This document shows positions 7,920 to 17,513 of a DNA stretch of 64,000 nucleotides, one piece after another (position 1 is the stretch's first letter; the number at the start of each line of letters is the position of its first letter). The DNA is taken from contig UBTY01000061.1 in NCBI GenBank assembly GCA_900468535.1, positions 62,001 to 126,000 on the forward strand, in the 5' to 3' direction. The notes below the pieces were generated by a model. That model saw only the letters and a list, made by a program, of their open reading frames with translations. It was not told where the DNA came from and did not search any database. A program made the translations under genes and the position numbers. This DNA comes from Hyphomicrobiales bacterium (GTDB lineage Bacteria > Pseudomonadota > Alphaproteobacteria > Rhizobiales > Rhizobiaceae).

Positions 7920-9455
7920 ATGAGTAACGGCGTCAGCACATCGACGGACAAGAATATCGTCGACAAATCTCGAAGCCACCGCAACAAGCCTGTTTCCCGG
8001 GCTGTGCGGCAGACTCGCGAACGCCTGCAATCCAGCCACGCTCCAAGCGGTGCATTTGATCGCGACGTGCTTGCGCGATATGTCAGCGCCGTCCTTCAAG
8101 GCGCGTCTATCACACCTCTCTTCGTCGTCATAGCCGCAGCGCTTGGGACCTATATCACCGAGAATACCCAGATCTTTCTCTGGGCGCTGCTGACATTGAC
8201 GGCGCATGCCGCGAACGTGTTCCTGGCGCGACGCGCTCGCAAGCAGGAGATAACCGCCGTGAGCGCCCGGAGCTGGCGCCGCGCGCTGCTGCTCGGTCAG
8301 CTCATGATCGGCTGCTGCTGGGCCATCTTCGCGATGCAGGATTGCTCTGCCTGTGACCCGGCCAGTTTCGTTCTCTACAAGGGCGCGACCCTGCTGATCG
8401 CCCTGTCCGTCACTGCCATGTGGAATTTCATGCTGACGCCGTCGGTGCTTGTCACCTTCGCGCCTGTCGTGATCGGGCTTGCGACCAAGGCAGCATTCTC
8501 CCGCGAGATTCTGGAAATCAGCCTGACCGCCACCTTCACGACGACGGTCGTCTTCTTCAGTTTCATCAGCGACCGGCTTTTTCAGTCGAACCTCAAGATC
8601 CTCGCCTATCAATCCGAGAAGGACGACCTGATCGCCGAGCTTGAGGTCGCGAAATCGATGTCCGATGAAGCACGCCGGCGGGCCGAGGAGGCGAACCTTG
8701 CCAAGTCGCGGTTCCTCGCGTCCATGTCCCACGAACTGCGAACGCCGCTGAATGCCATTCTCGGCTTCTCGGAAGTGATGTCCGCGGAAGTGATGGGACC
8801 GCTGAACAACCCGACCTACAAGGAATACGCCGACGACATCCATCGCTCGGGCCAGCATCTCCTGAACCTGATCAACGAGATCCTCGACCTTTCTCGCATC
8901 GAGGCCGGCAAGTACGAGTTGAACGAGGAAGCGATCTCGCTCCTCGACATTTCCGAGGATTGCATCGGCATGGTCCAGCTGCGCGCGCGCGGCAAGAACA
9001 TCTCGATCAGCCAACAGTTCGAACCAGAACTCCCGACGGTATGGGCCGACGAGAAATCGATGCGGCAGGTGGTCCTCAATCTGCTGTCGAATGCTGTAAA
9101 GTTCACGCCGCAGGGCGGCGAGGTTCACGTCAAGGTCGGCTGGACCGCCGGCGGCGGCCAATACATCTCGATCAAGGACAACGGCCCCGGAATTCCGGAA
9201 GAGGAAATCCCGGTCGTCCTCTCCGCCTTCGGCCAGGGCTCGATCGCCATCAAGAGCGCCGAGCAAGGGACCGGCCTTGGCCTGCCGATCGTCCAGGCGA
9301 TCCTTTCCAAGCATGACGGTCAGTTCATTCTGAAGTCGAAGCTGCGCGAAGGCACCGAAGTCATCGCGATCCTGCCGGCCAAGCGCGTCCTGCAGACCGT
9401 TCCCGCCGTCGAGGAAGCGCCTGTCGTCTCCCGTCGACGGAAGAGCTTCGCCTGA
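7920..9455 (+). CDS. Membrane sensor histidine kinase, DivJ/PleC/PdhS-like
   Basis: The 511-residue protein has a basic cytoplasmic start, six predicted membrane helices (about 62-80, 84-104, 122-140, 150-168, 170-190 and 198-217), a short coiled linker and a kinase core. The phospho-acceptor motif SHELRTPLNAILGFSE places the His at 271. The N-box is NLLSNAVKFTP (387-397) and the G1 box DNGPGI (420-425). The core strongly resembles the PleC/DivJ/PdhS kinases that act on DivK in alphaproteobacteria. Six helices without a PAS domain resemble DivJ. No response regulator gene is adjacent. The ribosome site before the ATG is weak, so the start is less sure. Confidence 0.88.
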   Translation: MSNGVSTSTDKNIVDKSRSHRNKPVSRAVRQTRERLQSSHAPSGAFDRDVLARYVSAVLQGASITPLFVVIAAALGTYITENTQIFLWALLTLTAHAANVFLARRARKQEITAVSARSWRRALLLGQLMIGCCWAIFAMQDCSACDPASFVLYKGATLLIALSVTAMWNFMLTPSVLVTFAPVVIGLATKAAFSREILEISLTATFTTTVVFFSFISDRLFQSNLKILAYQSEKDDLIAELEVAKSMSDEARRRAEEANLAKSRFLASMSHELRTPLNAILGFSEVMSAEVMGPLNNPTYKEYADDIHRSGQHLLNLINEILDLSRIEAGKYELNEEAISLLDISEDCIGMVQLRARGKNISISQQFEPELPTVWADEKSMRQVVLNLLSNAVKFTPQGGEVHVKVGWTAGGGQYISIKDNGPGIPEEEIPVVLSAFGQGSIAIKSAEQGTGLGLPIVQAILSKHDGQFILKSKLREGTEVIAILPAKRVLQTVPAVEEAPVVSRRRKSFA

Positions 9456-9462
9456 GCCGGAA

Positions 9463-10512
9463 CTACTTCACGATCCGTTGGAACTCCTTGTCGTTCGCGA
9501 AGTCCTGAAGGTCGTTGTCCTCCTTGTTCGCGTTCGTCAGATCGAGTAGCCATGACTTGCACAGGTGGTTGAGCTGCACGGCTCTGCGCGCCGCGCTCAG
9601 CACGGCGTTCCGGGCCTGCTGCAATTCCCGCGTCGGCGCATTCTCGATCAGCAGGCTGTGATGCTTCTGGCCATAGGCCGCCGCCATCAGATACCAGTAG
9701 CGCGAAAGGTTGGCGGCGGGCGTTTCGGCAAGCGTGTTGCCGATGTCAATCGCCTCGGCGTACCCCCCGTCACGGTACAACAGGCTGAATATCACCTCCA
9801 GACTGTCGTCGATCGATATCTCCGACGCGGTCGAAGTATAGGCGAGTGACGGCCCGCCGGCTGTGTCCGCCATCCGTGCCGCGGCTTCGCGGACCTGCGG
9901 CACGCCGACCTGAAGCCTCATCTCGCCCGGCTCGGCCTGCAGCACTTTCTCTGCGTACTGGAAGAGCGGTGAAAGATAGATGCGGGTATAGAGGTAGAAG
10001 AAAATAAAGCCGGCCACGAGCCCCGAAACAAGAAGGAACGGACCAACAGCAGGCAAGGTTGTTGCCCGGGAGGTCGGCATCGCGGTGTGCAGGAACTCAC
10101 TGAAGTCGACGAACCGATCATCCAACGAGCCGATCTGCGTCAGCCCTACCCCGACAAGCATCGTCGTCAGCCATTCCGAAACACGCTCGAGATTGGTGTT
10201 GGAACTGAGCAGGCGTTCGCCCTTCCCGGCATCCGCTGGCGCAACGGCGATCGCAACCTGATTATCCTTGGTCATTATCCTCGGCACGGAAAACAGAAAG
10301 CCGAGAAAGCCGCCGGCTGACATCCCGGCGAAAACGACAAGTCCCCCGACACCCGTTGCCGCGATCCAACCGTCGAATTGCGACAGAACCAGCAGAAGCA
10401 GAATGAAAGCGACGGACAATAGGCCGACGATCACAAGCACCAATGCCGGCCTGCTACGCCTCTTTTCTTCCTGACGCCAACGCCACCATCTGACATGCGA
10501 TGAAATGCTCAT
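9463..10512 (-). CDS. Conserved membrane protein with C-terminal TPR-like helices
   Basis: The 349-residue protein has two adjacent membrane helices near its N-terminus (LVLVIVGLLSVAFILLLLVL and the glycine-rich VGGLVVFAGMSAGGFLGFLF) and a third near residue 165-185 (GPFLLVSGLVAGFIFFYLY). A cytoplasmic or periplasmic helical region follows, with TPR-like spacing (SLLYRDGGYAEAIDIGNTLAE and RYWYLMAAAYGQKH). The ATG at 10512 follows a GGGGG ribosome site and is preferred over the upstream GTG at 10527. No function is recognised. It converges with the histidine kinase gene, leaving 7 bases. Confidence 0.75.
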   Translation of the reverse strand: MSISSHVRWWRWRQEEKRRSRPALVLVIVGLLSVAFILLLLVLSQFDGWIAATGVGGLVVFAGMSAGGFLGFLFSVPRIMTKDNQVAIAVAPADAGKGERLLSSNTNLERVSEWLTTMLVGVGLTQIGSLDDRFVDFSEFLHTAMPTSRATTLPAVGPFLLVSGLVAGFIFFYLYTRIYLSPLFQYAEKVLQAEPGEMRLQVGVPQVREAAARMADTAGGPSLAYTSTASEISIDDSLEVIFSLLYRDGGYAEAIDIGNTLAETPAANLSRYWYLMAAAYGQKHHSLLIENAPTRELQQARNAVLSAARRAVQLNHLCKSWLLDLTNANKEDNDLQDFANDKEFQRIVK

Positions 10513-10524
10513 TGCAATTGCCCC

Positions 10525-10541
10525 CACCGTTGACCCAACGG
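10525..10541. repeat. Small inverted repeat upstream of the TPR membrane protein gene
   Basis: ACCGTT and AACGGT flank a 5-base centre just upstream of the preferred start at 10512. A second short inverted pair (ACACC and GGTGT) lies about 20 bases further upstream. Either could be an operator or a leader hairpin. No further support is available. Confidence 0.3.
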
Positions 10542-10621
10542 TAGGTAATCACAGTGCGAACACACCCTCAAGGTGTACTATTTAGGTAAGCAACCATAGA
10601 GTGCGAATAGTTGTATCGCCA

Positions 10622-11002
10622 TTATCCGAGCAGCAGATGCTTGCCGATCGTAAACATCAAAAACAGCCCGCAAGCCGCAAGCATGCACAAGACCGCAAAC
10701 GATCCGAGATCCTTCGCGTGCTTGCCGACCATGGAAATCTCGGGCGATATCCGGTCGATCACTTCTTCGATGGCCGTGTTGAGGGCCTCGATCGCAAACA
10801 GCGCCAGAAACAGCACGACGGCGATCATCAGTTCGGAAAGCGTCGCGCCGACGGCGAGCAGCAGGATGATGGAAACCGCGAAGAACAGCAGTTCCTGGCG
10901 AAACGCCGCTTCCTTGATCAGCCGACGAAAACCACCGAGCGAATAGCCGGCGGCGGCAAAGAAGTGGCTGATGCCGGTCAGCTTCGTTACGGCGGGTTTC
11001 AT
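10622..11002 (-). CDS. dgkA: Diacylglycerol kinase
   Basis: The 126-residue protein has the DgkA three-helix pattern and the active-site motif EALNTAIEE at 72-80 (Glu, Asn and Glu of the family), followed by DRISPE and KDLGS. It phosphorylates diacylglycerol to phosphatidic acid in the inner membrane, recycling lipid left by transfer of headgroups to periplasmic glucans, which is relevant in rhizobia. The ATG at 11002 is used rather than the adjacent upstream TTG. Confidence 0.95.
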   Translation of the reverse strand: MKPAVTKLTGISHFFAAAGYSLGGFRRLIKEAAFRQELLFFAVSIILLLAVGATLSELMIAVVLFLALFAIEALNTAIEEVIDRISPEISMVGKHAKDLGSFAVLCMLAACGLFLMFTIGKHLLLG

Positions 11003-11026
11003 CAAGCGGCCTCATTCGTCAAGTCG

Positions 11027-11049
11027 ATGGCGGCGCCTTCGGCCGCCAT
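11027..11049. terminator. Stem-loop between cobT and dgkA
   Basis: ATGGCGGC and GCCGCCAT pair perfectly around a 7-base loop, 76 bases past the cobT stop in the direction of cobT transcription. There is no clear T-run after it, so it may be a weak terminator or a leader structure for dgkA. Confidence 0.35.
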
Positions 11050-11125
11050 GTTTCAGAAGATGCGAATACCGTTAACCGACCCGTACCGCAAGGCTTCGTC
11101 ACAAAACTGTCACGGAGATCAATGC

Positions 11126-12142
11126 TCAGTGCTTGTTCGTCACGCCTGCCTGGGCAAATGTCGCCATGCCGGAATGGCATGCCGCAGCGGCCTTGACGAT
11201 ACCCGCTGCAAGCGCAGCACCGGTACCTTCGCCAAGACGCATACCGAGGGCGAGCAGCGGCGTTTTTCCGAGCATCTCGATAGCGCGCAAGTGGCCGGGT
11301 TCACCGGAGACGTGACCGATGAGGCAGTGGTCGAGCGCTGACGGGTTGGCAGCCTTGAGGATTGCACCGGCAGCCGTCGCGACATAGCCGTCGATCAGCA
11401 CAGGAATCCGCTCGACACGCGCGGCAAGGATAGCGCCGGCCATGGCCGCGATCTCCCGTCCGCCGAGGCGGCGCATGATCTCGAGCGGATCGTGCAGGTG
11501 GTCGCGATGCAGCGCCACGGCCTTCTCGACGGCCGCGATCTTCCGCTCCAGCATCTCGCCTTCGGAGCCGGTGCCCGGTCCGACCCAGTCGCGGGCGGAG
11601 CCGCCGTAGAGCGCGTAGTTGATCGCGGCGGCGATCGTCGTGTTGCCGATGCCCATTTCGCCGATGCAAAGCAGGTCCGTACCGCCGGCAATCGCCTCCA
11701 TGCCGAAGGCCATCGTCGCGGCACAGTCGCGTTCGGAAAGCGCGGCTTCCTCGGTGATGTCTCCGGTCGGGTAGTCGAGCGCCAGGTCGAACACCTTCAG
11801 GCCGAGATCGTAGGCAACGCAGATCTGGTTGATCGCTGCACCGCCCGCTGCAAAATTCTCCACCATCTGTTGGGTGACGGACGGCGGGAAAGGCGTGATC
11901 GCCTGCTTCACAACACCATGATTGCCGGCAAAGATCGCCACCAGCGGCCGGTTTACCGCAGGTGCGCGGCCGGTCCATGCGGCAAGCCAGAAGGCGATTT
12001 CTTCAAGGCGGCCGAGCGCGCCCGGCGGCTTCGTCAGCTGCGCGTCGCGTTCGCGTGCGGCAACCAATGCCGCGGCATCCGGTCCCGGCAGCTCGCGCAG
12101 CAATGCCCGGAAATCGTCGAACGGCAGGCCTGAAACGCTCAT
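11126..12142 (-). CDS. cobT: Nicotinate-nucleotide--dimethylbenzimidazole phosphoribosyltransferase
   Basis: The 338-residue protein carries the family signatures TKPPGALGRLEEIA near residue 37-50, FAGNHGV at 71-77 and RLGEGTGAALA with the catalytic glutamate at 305. It transfers phosphoribose from nicotinate mononucleotide to 5,6-dimethylbenzimidazole, giving alpha-ribazole phosphate for the lower ligand of vitamin B12. In the older Pseudomonas nomenclature this is CobU. It is divergent from cobS, the next enzyme of nucleotide-loop assembly. Confidence 0.96.
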   Translation of the reverse strand: MSVSGLPFDDFRALLRELPGPDAAALVAARERDAQLTKPPGALGRLEEIAFWLAAWTGRAPAVNRPLVAIFAGNHGVVKQAITPFPPSVTQQMVENFAAGGAAINQICVAYDLGLKVFDLALDYPTGDITEEAALSERDCAATMAFGMEAIAGGTDLLCIGEMGIGNTTIAAAINYALYGGSARDWVGPGTGSEGEMLERKIAAVEKAVALHRDHLHDPLEIMRRLGGREIAAMAGAILAARVERIPVLIDGYVATAAGAILKAANPSALDHCLIGHVSGEPGHLRAIEMLGKTPLLALGMRLGEGTGAALAAGIVKAAAACHSGMATFAQAGVTNKH

Positions 12143-12273
12143 GAATGCGGCTTCCTTGTCTCTAACTTGTATTTTCGCTGCAAATCAGCTTCTTTCGTGG
12201 CCACTCTCTTAAAGGCAGCAGCTCAGGCGAACAACTGCAAAAGCGCTGCAATATGGTCGCGGAGCAAGCCTGC

Positions 12274-13056
12274 ATGAACTTCGGAAACTACGGGGTGGAT
12301 ATCGCCCGGGCGATCGGTTTCCTCAGCCGAATTCCGATGCCGCAGGCGGCGTTCGCAGGCTATGACGGCAAGCTCGACCGTGTTGCGCGGGCCTTTCCCG
12401 TCGCGGGCGTGATCATTGCGCTTCCGTCGGCTCTGGTTTTTTTTCTGATGTTGTCCCTGCACGGTGACAGGCTCATGTCGGCATTGGTGGCGTTGTCCGT
12501 GCTGTGCATCCTGACGGGCGCACTGCACGAAGACGGATTGGCGGATTGCGCCGACGGCATTGGCGGCGGTCGCGATCGTGAACACAGCCTGTCGATCATG
12601 AAGGACAGCCGGATCGGCACTTACGGCGCAATTTCTCTCGTTCTGTCATTTTCGCTTCGCGCTGCCGCGCTCGCAGCCGTCGCGCGCGCCGAGGCGCCCA
12701 TTGCCGCCGCGCTTGCCCTGCCCGCTGCCGCCTGCATCAGCCGCAGCGCCCTCGTCTGGCATTGGTATCGTCTGCCGCCGGCAAAGCCCGATGGTGTTGC
12801 TGCGGCCTCCGGCCAGCCGAACGAAAGCGCCATGCAGATCGCCGTCGTGTCGGGTTGCCTCCTTGCGGGCCTCCTCATCTGGCCGAGCCTCGGCCTCCTA
12901 CCGCTCGTCTGCGCTATTCTTGCGGCAGGCGTGAGTACTATCGTTTTCACGACCTACACCCGCAAACGCCTGCTCGGCCACACCGGCGACACGCTCGGCG
13001 CGACCGCACAGATTTCAGAGATCGCCTGCCTGTGTGCCCTTGCCATGACCTTGTGA
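12274..13056 (+). CDS. cobS: Adenosylcobinamide-GDP ribazoletransferase
   Basis: The 260-residue membrane protein has the CobS (CobV) motifs HEDGLADCADG at 85-95 and MKDSRIGTYG at 109-118, which bind Mg2+ and the substrates, and five to six hydrophobic helices. It joins alpha-ribazole (phosphate) to adenosylcobinamide-GDP to finish cobalamin. The start at 12274 follows GGAG at good spacing. The ATG 21 bases upstream lacks a ribosome site. The divergent intergenic region is too short and lacks the conserved elements for a cobalamin riboswitch. Confidence 0.94.
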   Translation: MNFGNYGVDIARAIGFLSRIPMPQAAFAGYDGKLDRVARAFPVAGVIIALPSALVFFLMLSLHGDRLMSALVALSVLCILTGALHEDGLADCADGIGGGRDREHSLSIMKDSRIGTYGAISLVLSFSLRAAALAAVARAEAPIAAALALPAAACISRSALVWHWYRLPPAKPDGVAAASGQPNESAMQIAVVSGCLLAGLLIWPSLGLLPLVCAILAAGVSTIVFTTYTRKRLLGHTGDTLGATAQISEIACLCALAMTL

Positions 13057-13075
13057 AACAACGATAAAGCTCGTC

Positions 13076-13264
13076 ATGCGCACGCCCTGCATCAACGTAT
13101 GCTCTATCGATCCCGCCAATGGTTTCTGTGTTGGCTGCGGCCGCACGCTTGACGAAATCGCAGGCTGGATGTCGCTCAGTGAGGAGCAACGCGATACGAT
13201 CATGACGTTGCTGCCGCACCGGCTCCGTCGCACGGTTGCGACAGCCCTGGAGCATCGTGCATGA
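13076..13264 (+). CDS. DUF1289 domain protein, small Cys-rich
   Basis: The 62-residue protein shows the DUF1289 pattern: TPCINVCSID then FCVGCGRT, with four cysteines suited to bind a metal or iron-sulfur centre, followed by the E(I/V)AGWMSLSEEQR helix. The molecular role of the family is unknown. It is 19 bases after cobS and its stop overlaps the start of the next gene (ATGA), so the three genes are likely one operon. Confidence 0.88.
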   Translation: MRTPCINVCSIDPANGFCVGCGRTLDEIAGWMSLSEEQRDTIMTLLPHRLRRTVATALEHRA

Positions 13265-13962
13265 GCCGTATGGTTGTCCTTCTCGCGGTGCTCGGCATCG
13301 GCCTGGCTATCCTGCTTTTAAACCACGACAACGCACGCATCATGGGCATGCGGACCGACGATTTCGGACGCGTGGTCTACCTGCTGCCGATTGCCTTGAT
13401 GCTGGCAGCCGGCATCTGGTCCAGGCGGATCAGCGCCGGCGAAACACTCCGCAACATCATGATCTGGCTGGTGCTGATCCTCGGGCTCGCAACTGCGTAC
13501 CTCTATCGGCAGGAGGCCTCAGGCGTGGGCAACCGGCTCCTCGCCGGTCTCGTTCCCGGCCGTGCGGTCGTGGTGACGACAAGCGAAGGCGGCAAGGAGG
13601 TCATTCTCCACAAGCTGCTGAATGGCCACTTCGAGGCTGATGTCATGGTCAACGGCCAATCGATACCGATGCTGGTCGACACTGGCGCGAGCATGATCGC
13701 CCTGTCGCGTGAAGATGCCGAACGCGTCGGCATCATCCCCGAGAACCTGACCTATTCGATGTCCGTGATGACCGCCAACGGTCGCGCCAGCGCCGCGCCG
13801 GTCACCCTTGCCGAAGTCTCGATCGGCCCGATCGTTCGCAACAACGTCGTGGCCAGCGTTGCCGAGGACGGCAAGCTCGATCAGAGCCTTCTCGGCATGA
13901 GTTTTCTGGAAACCCTGGGGGCGCTGCAGATGCAGACCGACGAACTGCGGATGCGCGACTAG
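13261..13962 (+). CDS. Membrane-anchored retropepsin-like aspartic protease (TIGR02281 type)
   Basis: The 233-residue protein has three hydrophobic helices within the first 82 residues, then an aspartic-protease half-domain with the motif MLVDTGASMIALS (Asp140-Thr-Gly) and a late hydrophobic-hydrophobic-glycine segment, SLLGMSFLETLG. A single DTG per chain means an active enzyme would be a homodimer, as in retroviral proteases and rickettsial APRc. Substrates in rhizobia are not known. It is translationally coupled to the DUF1289 gene. Confidence 0.88.
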   Translation: MSRMVVLLAVLGIGLAILLLNHDNARIMGMRTDDFGRVVYLLPIALMLAAGIWSRRISAGETLRNIMIWLVLILGLATAYLYRQEASGVGNRLLAGLVPGRAVVVTTSEGGKEVILHKLLNGHFEADVMVNGQSIPMLVDTGASMIALSREDAERVGIIPENLTYSMSVMTANGRASAAPVTLAEVSIGPIVRNNVVASVAEDGKLDQSLLGMSFLETLGALQMQTDELRMRD

Positions 13963-14160
13963 TCGGCCATAAGGTGCGAATTCCGGTTCGGCACGATCAA
14001 CGAAAATGAACGAGCGATGCAAAATCTGATGGGGTTTTCCGGCATCAGTGGCCGCAAATCGTCCATCTGACGGCCTCCATCGGTTGCTCCCGATGTTTCC
14101 ATAAGCAATGTTGCAAACTCGGATTCGTCGATCCGTTCGGATCAGATGCCAGGGAAAACA

Positions 14161-15624
14161 ATGACTGATATCAGCAGCCTAGCGGAACGTCCGTGGCGCC
14201 GCCGCCTGGACGTAACGATCTCGCTTCCAATGGCCGTGCTTGCAAGCTACTTTGCATTGGCCCTGATCGCACGCCTGTTGCGCGGCAACGACCTTTCCGC
14301 CGACGAAAACCAGCTGGCATTCCTGTCGCAATTCATGTGGCTGGGTTACGGCAACCAGCCGCCGTTCTACAACTGGCTCGCCTGGATCTCGACCCATGCG
14401 TTCGGCACGTCGATCCTATCGCTGTCGTTGCTCAAGGACCTGCTGCTCTTTCTAAGCTGTCTCTGTCTTGGCGTGGCAACGCGAGTTGCCACGGAACGCA
14501 AGGAATGCGCAGAGCTTGCCGCTATAGGTGCCGTGACACTGCCGGCGGTTTTTCTCCTCTCCCAGCGCGACCTGACGCATACAGTTGGTGCCTTTCTGGC
14601 CGTCGCGCTGTTTCTTCTCTGTCTCTTTTCTGCCCTCAAGCGTCCGACCGCGTTAAACTACGCTCTTGTCGGGCTTACGGCCGGGATCGGCTTTCTTGCC
14701 AAGTATAATTTTGCGGTTCTCCCGATCGCAGCGGGGATTGCGCTGCTGCTGGACAAGGACTGGCGTGCCCGCGCGCTCGACTGGCGCGTGGCGATCACCG
14801 TCGTCGTCGGGCTTGCTGTCGTTGCCCCGCATCTGAACTGGGTTCACGATAATTTCGGCATGGCAACAGGCGCAACCGTGGAGGAGATGCAGGAAGCCGC
14901 AAGCGGATCGCTTCCCAAATGGTTGACGGCCGCGGCCGCCCTCCTGCTTTCCGTGGTCAAATGCTCCGCCATCACGCTCGCGCTATTCGCACTGGCCTAC
15001 AGGAGCCAGCTTGCCGACATCATCAAGGCCAACAGCAAGTGGACGCGCCTGACCGGGCGCATGCTTCTGATATCCCTGCTGCTGGTCTTCGTCGTGCTGA
15101 TCGCCGTCGATGCAACGACCGTGCGCCCGAAATGGCTGGCGATCTATTTTCTGCTTCTGCCGGTCTATCTCGCCTGCAAGGTTGCCGCGGCCAACGTCCG
15201 ATCGGAAAAGGCCACACGGCAATTCACCCTGGTATCGGCGGGTATCGTCATGTCGTTCCTCGTCGTGATCCTCATCGGCGAACTGACGGAACCGTTGCGC
15301 GGCAAGGATGACGACAACTCGGCGCCCTACGCTGCCCTCGCCTCCCAGGCCCGTGCCGCTGTATTGACCGACGCCACCGTCATTCTTGCAGAGAATGTGC
15401 CGCTCGCCGGAAACCTCAAGATATGGCTTCCGAACGCTCTTGTCGTAACACCGGATACCGCCGCCATTGTCGGCGCCCACCCCGCCATTGTCGTCTGGCA
15501 GGCGGATAAGGGCGGCGAGCAGCCGGCATGGACAACGGAATGGATGGAGCGGTCGAACCTGCTCGACATTCATTCGACGACCGATGGCAACTTCCGTCTG
15601 GCCGTGCGCTCTTCAGCGCCCTGA
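14161..15624 (+). CDS. Membrane glycosyltransferase, GT39/ArnT-like
   Basis: The 487-residue protein has about ten hydrophobic helices and, after the first helix, the motif LSADENQLAFLSQFMWLGY followed by NQPPFYNWL. This acidic first periplasmic loop is where dolichyl/undecaprenyl-phosphate-sugar transferases (PMT, ArnT) bind the lipid donor. It probably moves a sugar onto an envelope lipid or protein in the periplasm. The start at 14161 follows AGGGA at short spacing, and an ATG 15 bases upstream is the alternative. Acceptor and sugar are unknown. Confidence 0.85.
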   Translation: MTDISSLAERPWRRRLDVTISLPMAVLASYFALALIARLLRGNDLSADENQLAFLSQFMWLGYGNQPPFYNWLAWISTHAFGTSILSLSLLKDLLLFLSCLCLGVATRVATERKECAELAAIGAVTLPAVFLLSQRDLTHTVGAFLAVALFLLCLFSALKRPTALNYALVGLTAGIGFLAKYNFAVLPIAAGIALLLDKDWRARALDWRVAITVVVGLAVVAPHLNWVHDNFGMATGATVEEMQEAASGSLPKWLTAAAALLLSVVKCSAITLALFALAYRSQLADIIKANSKWTRLTGRMLLISLLLVFVVLIAVDATTVRPKWLAIYFLLLPVYLACKVAAANVRSEKATRQFTLVSAGIVMSFLVVILIGELTEPLRGKDDDNSAPYAALASQARAAVLTDATVILAENVPLAGNLKIWLPNALVVTPDTAAIVGAHPAIVVWQADKGGEQPAWTTEWMERSNLLDIHSTTDGNFRLAVRSSAP

Positions 15625-15634
15625 TCTCCAGGGT

Positions 15635-15650
15635 CAGGCACTGGTGCCTG
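15635..15650. terminator. Hairpin between convergent genes
   Basis: CAGGCA-CTGG-TGCCTG forms a 6-bp stem with 4-base loop (extendable inward by one pair) between the stop of the glycosyltransferase and the stop of the ABC-2 permease. It is suited to act in both directions, although there is no strong T-run. Confidence 0.4.
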
Positions 15651-15659
15651 CCCCCTACG

Positions 15660-16417
15660 TCAGTTGCGCAGACGATATCCGGTTTTGAACATCCATCCGA
15701 GCGTACCCAGGCACAAGGCCAGGAAGATCGAGATCATACCGAGGCTGACCAGCGGGTTGACGTCTGCAATGCCGTAGAAGCTCCAGCGGAAGCCGCTGAC
15801 GAGATAAAGCACCGGATTGAAATGGCTGACGGCCTGCCAGAATGGCGGCAGCATGTTGATCGAGTAGAAGCTGCCACCAAGGAACGTCAGCGGTGGGACG
15901 ACCAGCATCGGGATAAGGTTGAGCTGCTCGAAGTTGCTGGCCCAGATGCCGATCATGAAGCCGAACAGGCTGAAGGTGATCGCCGTCAGAAGGAAGAACA
16001 GCACCATCATGAACGGGTGCTCGATCCGGACATCGACGAAGATATTCGCCGTCAGAAGGATGATCACGCCGATCATCAGCCCCTTCGTGGCAGCCGCACC
16101 GACGTAGCCCAGCAAGATCTCGGTCATTGCGACCGGTGCCGACAGGACCTCGTAGATCGTCCCGGTAAACTTCGGAAAATAGATACCGAACGAGCCGTTG
16201 CTGATGCACTGACCGAGCAGCGTCAGCATGATGAGGCCCGGCGTGATGAAGGCGCCGTAAGACACCCCTTCGACCTCCTGGATCCTTGAGCCGACCGCTG
16301 CCCCGAAGACGATGAAATAGAGCGATGTCGAGATGACGGGCGAGACGACGCTCTGAAGCAGCGTGCGGCGGGTCCGCGCCATTTCGAAGAAGTAGATGGA
16401 CTTGATGGCCTCGAAGT

Positions 16418-16421
<4 letters not shown>
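15660..16421 (-). CDS. ABC-2 type transporter permease
   Basis: The 253-residue protein has six hydrophobic helices and the ABC-2 membrane family pattern near the C-terminus (PLTFLGGSFYSINMLPPFWQ, then NPVLYLVSGFRWSF). It is paired with the ATPase gene upstream, overlapping it by 4 bases. The pair resembles DrrAB/NodIJ-type exporters of lipids, polyketides or glycolipids. There are no biosynthetic genes nearby to indicate what is exported. Confidence 0.92.
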
Positions 16422-17344
<923 letters not shown>

Positions 17345-17513
17345 AGGGCTTTTTCTAGGTTAGCGCGGAATTACTCGCGCTATATAGCCGCCGCGAGCAC
17401 GTTTGACATCCTGTAACGCGCGAACAGAGTATTCGTATTCACGAAACGCTGAAAGAACGAAAGATTCTACTCTTCCTTCGTTCTAAGCATTCGCGATTTG
17501 GCGCGGATCGCGA

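Noticed and set aside
12143..12273. Cobalamin riboswitch between cobT and cobS
   Set aside because: The space is only about 130 bases and lacks the conserved B12-box and the multi-helix layout.
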